From NCBI GenBank assembly GCA_002701845.1, contig NZXG01000040.1:1-64000 (forward strand): a stretch of DNA of 64,000 nucleotides. Reading direction: 5' to 3'. The translations under genes and the position numbers were made by a program. The notes under the pieces are model-generated. The model searched no databases. It was not told the origin of the DNA and saw only the letters and a list, made by a program, of their open reading frames with translations. Each line of letters begins with the position of its first letter. The stretch's first letter is position 1. The stretch is from Pseudomonadales bacterium (lineage in GTDB: Bacteria; Pseudomonadota; Gammaproteobacteria; Pseudomonadales; Ketobacteraceae). This document shows, piece by piece, positions 59,842 through 64,000 of this stretch.

Positions 59842-61074
59842 GTGCAGGACATCTTGCTGATTAATATTTCCGGCCCCGACCAGCCCGGAATCACCGCCAC
59901 CATTTTCGATCTGCTTTCCCGCCATGCCGTGAACGTGCTGGATATTGGTCAGGCGGTGATTCACGACACCCTGACCCTGGGAATGCTGGTGGAAGTTCCC
60001 CCGGATGAGGATTCCTCGGTATTGAAAGACGTGCTGTTTGCCTGCCACCGGCTGGGCATGGCGGTGCGGTTCGAGCCTATAGCCGCCACGGAGTACGAGG
60101 CCTGGGTGCAGGGGCAGGGCCGGGACCGTTATATCGTCACCATCCTGGCGCGCAAGATCACCGCCCGTCACATAGCGGCGGTGTCCGGCATTGTGGCCGA
60201 TCACGGGCTCAATGTGGATCATATCAACCGGCTCTCGGGGCGAATTTCCCTCAGTGAGCAGAGCCGGGATCAAAAGGCCTGCGTGGAACTTTCAGTGCGG
60301 GGCGCCCCCCGGGACGTGGCGTTGATGCGGGGCCAGTTTCTGGCGGCGGCGGTGGAGCTGGGGGTGGACATCGCCTTCCAGAAAGACAATGCCTATCGGC
60401 GCAACCGGCGCCTGGTGTGCTTCGATATGGATTCCACCCTCATCGAGGCGGAAGTGATCGACGAACTGGCCAAGGCCGCCGGAGTGGGGGATCAGGTGGC
60501 CGCCATCACCGAGCAGGCCATGGCCGGTGAGCTGGATTTCACCCAGAGTTTCAAGCGCCGGGTGGGCCTGTTGAAGGGGCTCGACGAAGCGGTGCTGGAG
60601 GGGATCGCGGAACGCCTGCCCATCACCGAGGGGGCCGAAGAACTGATTCGGACCCTGAAGGCGCTGGGTTATAAAACCGCGATTCTTTCCGGCGGTTTCA
60701 ACTACTTCGGACAATACCTGCAACGCAAGCTGGGCATCGACTATGTGTACGCCAATGATCTGGCCATTGAAAACGGTAAAGTCACCGGCGAGGTCCGGGG
60801 GCAGGTGGTGGATGGCCAGCGCAAGGCCGAGCTGCTGAAACAACTGGCGGAAAAAGAAAACCTGAATTTGCAGCAGGTGATAGCGGTGGGGGATGGCGCC
60901 AATGATCTGCCCATGCTGAGCCTGGCGGGACTGGGTATCGCGTTTCGTGCCAAGCCCATGGTGAAAGAGAGCGCTGAGCATGCCATCTCCCAGTTGGGGC
61001 TGGATGGTATCCTGTATCTGCTGGGGGTGCGCGATCAGGACAGCGCCGAGCTGCTGACGCGGGATTCTGAGTGA
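59842..61074 (+). CDS. serB: phosphoserine phosphatase
   Basis: The 410-residue protein is taken from GTG 59842 because AAGGA lies six bases upstream; TTG 59836 is also open. Two N-terminal ACT-type domains (ILLINISGPDQPGITATIFDLL; YIVTILARKITARHIAAVSGI) precede the HAD phosphatase: VCFDMDSTLIEAEVIDELAK (nucleophile Asp about 195), ILSGGFNYFGQYLQRKLG and VIAVGDGANDLPML. It makes serine from phosphoserine. The C-terminus is short and unremarkable. A GNAT gene and xrtA follow. Confidence 0.96.
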   Translation: MQDILLINISGPDQPGITATIFDLLSRHAVNVLDIGQAVIHDTLTLGMLVEVPPDEDSSVLKDVLFACHRLGMAVRFEPIAATEYEAWVQGQGRDRYIVTILARKITARHIAAVSGIVADHGLNVDHINRLSGRISLSEQSRDQKACVELSVRGAPRDVALMRGQFLAAAVELGVDIAFQKDNAYRRNRRLVCFDMDSTLIEAEVIDELAKAAGVGDQVAAITEQAMAGELDFTQSFKRRVGLLKGLDEAVLEGIAERLPITEGAEELIRTLKALGYKTAILSGGFNYFGQYLQRKLGIDYVYANDLAIENGKVTGEVRGQVVDGQRKAELLKQLAEKENLNLQQVIAVGDGANDLPMLSLAGLGIAFRAKPMVKESAEHAISQLGLDGILYLLGVRDQDSAELLTRDSE

Positions 61075-61102
61075 CCGGATTCTGACTGAGTAAGGAACGG
61101 GT

Positions 61103-62218
61103 TTGCACGAATACCATGGTTATCGGGTCCAGATGAGCCAGCCGGAGCCAGCGGCTCTGGCCAGCCCCTGGCAGGCGCTGGAGGCCCGGGCCGAACCTAA
61201 TTTCTTTTTGTCCTGGTGTTGGGTCGTTGCCTGGCTGGCAGTGTTTAAACCCCGCTTCCGGCTGGTGGAGCTGTATTATCAGGACCAACTCGTGGGGCTG
61301 GGGCTGCTCACCGGCGCCACCGAAACCCGCCATCGGCTGATCCGCTCCCGGGTGCTGCGTCTGGGCCAGACCGGGGACCCCCTGCAGGATCAGATCTGGA
61401 TAGAATACAACGGGTTATTATTGCACAAGGACCATGCAGAGACCGCGCCCCGGGCGTTTATGGCGGCCCTGATGGTTGCCACGGACTGGGACGAATTCCA
61501 GCTTGGGGCCAGTACCCAAAGCACTCTGGCGCGCTACCGGCACCCGGACTGCACCCCGGTGCTGCGCTGGCAGGCACCGGATTACGGGGTGGACCTGGCG
61601 GCTCTGCGGCGGACCGGAGCAAGCTATCGGCAGACTCTGTCCCGCAACACCCGGCATCAGATTCAGCGCACTGAGCGTCTGTACCGGGAGGCGGGCAGCC
61701 TGGAGTTCTCGGTGTTGCAGACGGCGGACGCCATGCTGGCGCTGTGGGAAGAGCTGGGGGCCATGCACCAGGATCGCTGGGGCACCGAGCCCGGCACCAG
61801 CGGCTTCGTCAACCCCTGGTTTGTGAACTTTCACCGGCAATTGATTCGCCAGGGTGCCGGGCAGGGTCTGGTGGAATTCTGTACACTTCGGGTGGCGGGT
61901 GAACTCATCGGTATCCTCTATAATTTCATCTATCGGGGAAAAGTGTATTTTTACCTGTCCGGCCTCCGCTACCCGAGCGATCAGCGGCTCAAGCCCGGCA
62001 TGCTGCTGCATTGCCTGGCCATAGAGCATTATCTGGAGCGGGGCCTGGACGATTACGACTTTCTCGGGGGGGAAGCCCGTTATAAGGGCTCCCTGGGTCA
62101 GCGGCGGGAGCCATTGCAGCTGGTGAGCCTGCAGCGGCCACGGCTGACACTACGCCTGGAGCAGCTGGGCCGCCGGCTCAAGCACTGGAAATTCCGGACC
62201 AAACCGGCCGGAATCTGA
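61103..62218 (+). CDS. exosortase-associated GNAT/FemAB-like acyltransferase
   Basis: The 371-residue protein starts at TTG 61103, six bases after AAGGAA. The acetyltransferase_6 (BioF2/FemAB-like) fold is seen in RTGASYRQTLSRNTRHQIQR and in the C-terminal LRVAGELIGILYNFIYRGKVYFYLSGL plus DYDFLGGEARYKGSLG. Related proteins are common in XrtA/PEP-CTERM loci and probably modify exopolysaccharide or cell-wall precursors. It lies 21 bases before xrtA on the same strand. Confidence 0.85.
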   Translation: MHEYHGYRVQMSQPEPAALASPWQALEARAEPNFFLSWCWVVAWLAVFKPRFRLVELYYQDQLVGLGLLTGATETRHRLIRSRVLRLGQTGDPLQDQIWIEYNGLLLHKDHAETAPRAFMAALMVATDWDEFQLGASTQSTLARYRHPDCTPVLRWQAPDYGVDLAALRRTGASYRQTLSRNTRHQIQRTERLYREAGSLEFSVLQTADAMLALWEELGAMHQDRWGTEPGTSGFVNPWFVNFHRQLIRQGAGQGLVEFCTLRVAGELIGILYNFIYRGKVYFYLSGLRYPSDQRLKPGMLLHCLAIEHYLERGLDDYDFLGGEARYKGSLGQRREPLQLVSLQRPRLTLRLEQLGRRLKHWKFRTKPAGI

Positions 62219-62239
62219 AGATTGGGGGCAATAACGGAT

Positions 62240-63757
62240 ATGGATAATCAACGGACGGCCCGCGGGCTGGCGGGGGCCGTTCTGATCTGGCTGCTGCTCT
62301 GGGCGGTGGTGTTCTTCGATTCGCTGCGCAGTGCCGCCAGTGTCTGGCTGGTGAATGATACCTTCAACCACTGTTTTCTGGTGCTGCCGGCGGTGCTCTA
62401 TGCCCTGTGGCAGGAGCGGGGCGGCATTCTGCAGCGGTCCCCTGGGTACTCGCTTATCGGGCTGCTGGGGGTGCTTGGGGTGATGGTGGTATACGCCCTG
62501 GGCCAGGCCGCCTATATCGAATTGCTGCAGCATCTGGCCGTGTTCGGCTTACTGCCGGCGATGGCTCTGTTTCTGTTTGGCTGGCGGGTGGCGCTCACCG
62601 TATGGACGCCATTGCTGTTTGTCATGTTCAGTGTGCCGGTGGGCGAGGAATTGATGCCGCAGTTCCAGGCGGTCACCGCCGATATGGCGGTGGCCATGCT
62701 CAAGGTCATTGGGGTGCCGGTGCACCGCAACGGGCTGTATATCTCGGTGCCCAACGGTGATTTCGTGGTGGCGGAAGCCTGCTCCGGGGTGCGCTTCTTC
62801 ATCGCCTGCGTGGTGATTGGCTGCGCCTATGCCTATTTGAGTTTTGTCACCTGGTGGCGCTCGGCCCTGTTTGTGGTATTCGCCATCGTTCTGCCCATTG
62901 TTGCCAACGGTATCCGGGCTTTCGGTATCATATACATCGGTCATGCCACGGAAATGGAGCATGCCGCCGGGGCCGATCACCTGATTTACGGCTGGTTCTT
63001 TTTTGCCATCGTGGTGGTGGTGTTGATCCTGGTGGGGCACTGGTTCTCGGACGGCCAGCGCCGCTGGCGTAATACGGTCACAGAGGTGGATGCCCGCTGG
63101 CTGGGCCGGCGTCGACCACTGTTGCTGGCGGCGGCCCTGCTGCCCCTGGTGCTGGCCCTGGGGGTCAAGGCCCTGGTGGGGCAGCAGGGCAATGTACAGT
63201 TCCACCTGGAGCCGGCCGGGCTGGATCCGGTGTCGGAGCAGCGGGCCGGTGAATTGCCCTGGACTCCCCGCCTCACCGGTGCGGATCGTTACCGGGTGGG
63301 GCGCGACCCGGTTTTTGCGGTGCAGCAATATCAGGCTATATACTTTACCACTGAGCCGGGGCGGGAACTGTTGAGCTACGCCCAGCGGGTGTTTGATCTG
63401 GAGCGCTGGAGCCTGAAAAGCCAGTACAGTCAGCCGGTGGCGGGCCTGGGCACAGTGACCGTCAGCCACCTCACTGCCCTGTCCGGGCGGCAGCGGTTGC
63501 TGGCCCACTGGTATGTGGTGCCCGGGCTGGTGAGCAGCCGTGGCCCCGTGATCAAACTGCAGCAGGCGGTGAACGGGTTGCTGCTGCGCTCCTCCGGGGG
63601 CGCCCTGGTGGCGGTAAGCCTGTCGTTCCGGGGTGATCCGGAACCGGCCCGGGAGCGCCTGGCCGAGGTATTGAACGCCCGGGCGGCGGCCCTCAGCCGG
63701 CCCCGGTCAAGTGCCGGTGACTGCACCGAATTGAATGATGGGATGTGTCAGGAGTAA
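62240..63757 (+). CDS. xrtA: exosortase A with EpsI-type C-terminal domain
   Basis: The 505-residue protein is taken from ATG 62240; TTG 62222 is open too. The N-terminal part (about 1-280) has eight membrane helices with the catalytic triad: EACSGVRFFIAC (Cys about 181), IVANGIRAFGIIYIGH (Arg about 226) and GADHLIYGWFFF (His about 247). The C-terminal part is an EpsI-type periplasmic domain (DPVFAVQQYQAIYF ... AHWYVVPGL). Exosortase A recognises and cleaves PEP-CTERM tags such as that of the protein at 46237-46800. It is followed immediately by the polysaccharide deacetylase. Confidence 0.95.
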   Translation: MDNQRTARGLAGAVLIWLLLWAVVFFDSLRSAASVWLVNDTFNHCFLVLPAVLYALWQERGGILQRSPGYSLIGLLGVLGVMVVYALGQAAYIELLQHLAVFGLLPAMALFLFGWRVALTVWTPLLFVMFSVPVGEELMPQFQAVTADMAVAMLKVIGVPVHRNGLYISVPNGDFVVAEACSGVRFFIACVVIGCAYAYLSFVTWWRSALFVVFAIVLPIVANGIRAFGIIYIGHATEMEHAAGADHLIYGWFFFAIVVVVLILVGHWFSDGQRRWRNTVTEVDARWLGRRRPLLLAAALLPLVLALGVKALVGQQGNVQFHLEPAGLDPVSEQRAGELPWTPRLTGADRYRVGRDPVFAVQQYQAIYFTTEPGRELLSYAQRVFDLERWSLKSQYSQPVAGLGTVTVSHLTALSGRQRLLAHWYVVPGLVSSRGPVIKLQQAVNGLLLRSSGGALVAVSLSFRGDPEPARERLAEVLNARAAALSRPRSSAGDCTELNDGMCQE

Positions 63758-63760
63758 CCC

Positions 63761-64000
63761 ATGCAGCATGCGATGACCATTGATGTGGAAGACTATTTCC
63801 AGGTATCGGCGTTTGAAAACCTGGTGCGCCCGGAGCAATGGGATGCCATGGCCCCCCGGGTGGAGGCCAATACCGATCGCCTGCTGCAGCTGTTCGCGGA
63901 TCATGACACCAAAGCCACTTTCTTTACCCTGGGCTGGGTGGCGGAACGGTTTCCGCAACTGGTGCGGCGTATTGTGGAGCAGGGTCATGAGCTGGCCAGC
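63761..64000 (+). CDS. exosortase-A-associated polysaccharide deacetylase (partial, runs off edge)
   Basis: This frame starts at ATG 63761, three bases after the xrtA stop and behind GGAG. The first 80 residues read [20 protein letters not shown] and [21 protein letters not shown], with the DVED motif of the NodB catalytic site and the HDTKATFF loop. This is the XrtA-system polysaccharide deacetylase (DUF3473 type). The rest lies beyond the window. It would modify the exopolysaccharide made with the PEP-CTERM system. Confidence 0.93.
   Translation, partial: MQHAMTIDVEDYFQVSAFENLVRPEQWDAMAPRVEANTDRLLQLFADHDTKATFFTLGWVAERFPQLVRRIVEQGHELAS

Noticed and set aside
1-64000. tRNA, rRNA or CRISPR array
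   Set aside because: No cloverleaf, conserved rRNA segment or regularly spaced repeat was found by reading; this is not a tool-based search.

Overview
The window is about 61-62% GC by eye, with short operons, frequent ATGA start/stop overlaps and good Shine-Dalgarno (SD) sites. Gene content (PhhB, FadE, a PA4642-family protein, ParC, SerB, a SUF operon under an Rrf2 regulator, several GGDEF/EAL/HD-GYP proteins, an exosortase A/PEP-CTERM system) points to a gammaproteobacterium, probably a marine or lipid-degrading Pseudomonadales/Oceanospirillales type related to Alcanivorax, Ketobacter or Marinobacter. That placement is inference from protein resemblance only.

Left end (1-3132): mobile DNA. 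Two integron attC sites (24-141 and 898-1009) bracket a cassette carrying an HNH-nuclease gene. Its full-length form is broken by an in-frame TGA. A group IIC intron (1007-2974) with its reverse transcriptase/maturase sits in the R' box of the second attC. Its 3' side abuts the tail of a truncated metal-dependent hydrolase gene instead of the rest of the attC.

3137-18000: housekeeping and metabolism. This part holds a nitronate monooxygenase-like enzyme, a spermidine-synthase-like protein, two rRNA-modification-type genes (RsuA and an RsmC/RlmG-like methyltransferase), and exported proteins, one with a GlyGly-CTERM-like tail. It continues with a hemerythrin, a UvrD-like helicase, a CDF transporter, a TetR regulator with an operator-like palindrome in its promoter, a condensation/carrier didomain gene split by an in-frame TGA, an acyl-CoA dehydrogenase and PhhB.

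18000-35222: an EAL phosphodiesterase with a degenerate GGDEF domain, then the SUF operon sufB-C-D-S-A-T-E (minus strand) diverging from its Rrf2 regulator, then a signalling run of YfiR, a CHASE8-like histidine kinase, an outer-membrane-type protein and a PAS/GGDEF/EAL protein.

35213-46800: a DUF4126 protein, a large three-way-junction inverted repeat, a Na/Pi cotransporter, a GCS2-type ligase coupled to an M14 deacylase-like gene, a ceramidase-like hydrolase, an isolated holin/amidase pair, a UPF0175/PIN toxin-antitoxin pair, and a PEP-CTERM protein gene behind a sigma-54 promoter with three upstream GTGACAYG boxes.

46971-64000: parC; an MHYT hybrid kinase with an HD-GYP response regulator; FadE; small proteins; a kdpE-like relic; a permease; a Bax-like glucosaminidase; serB; and the start of an exosortase A locus (acyltransferase, xrtA, polysaccharide deacetylase) that runs off the right edge. 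The PEP-CTERM protein at 46.2 kb is a natural substrate for the exosortase at 62 kb. I saw no rRNA, tRNA or CRISPR array.
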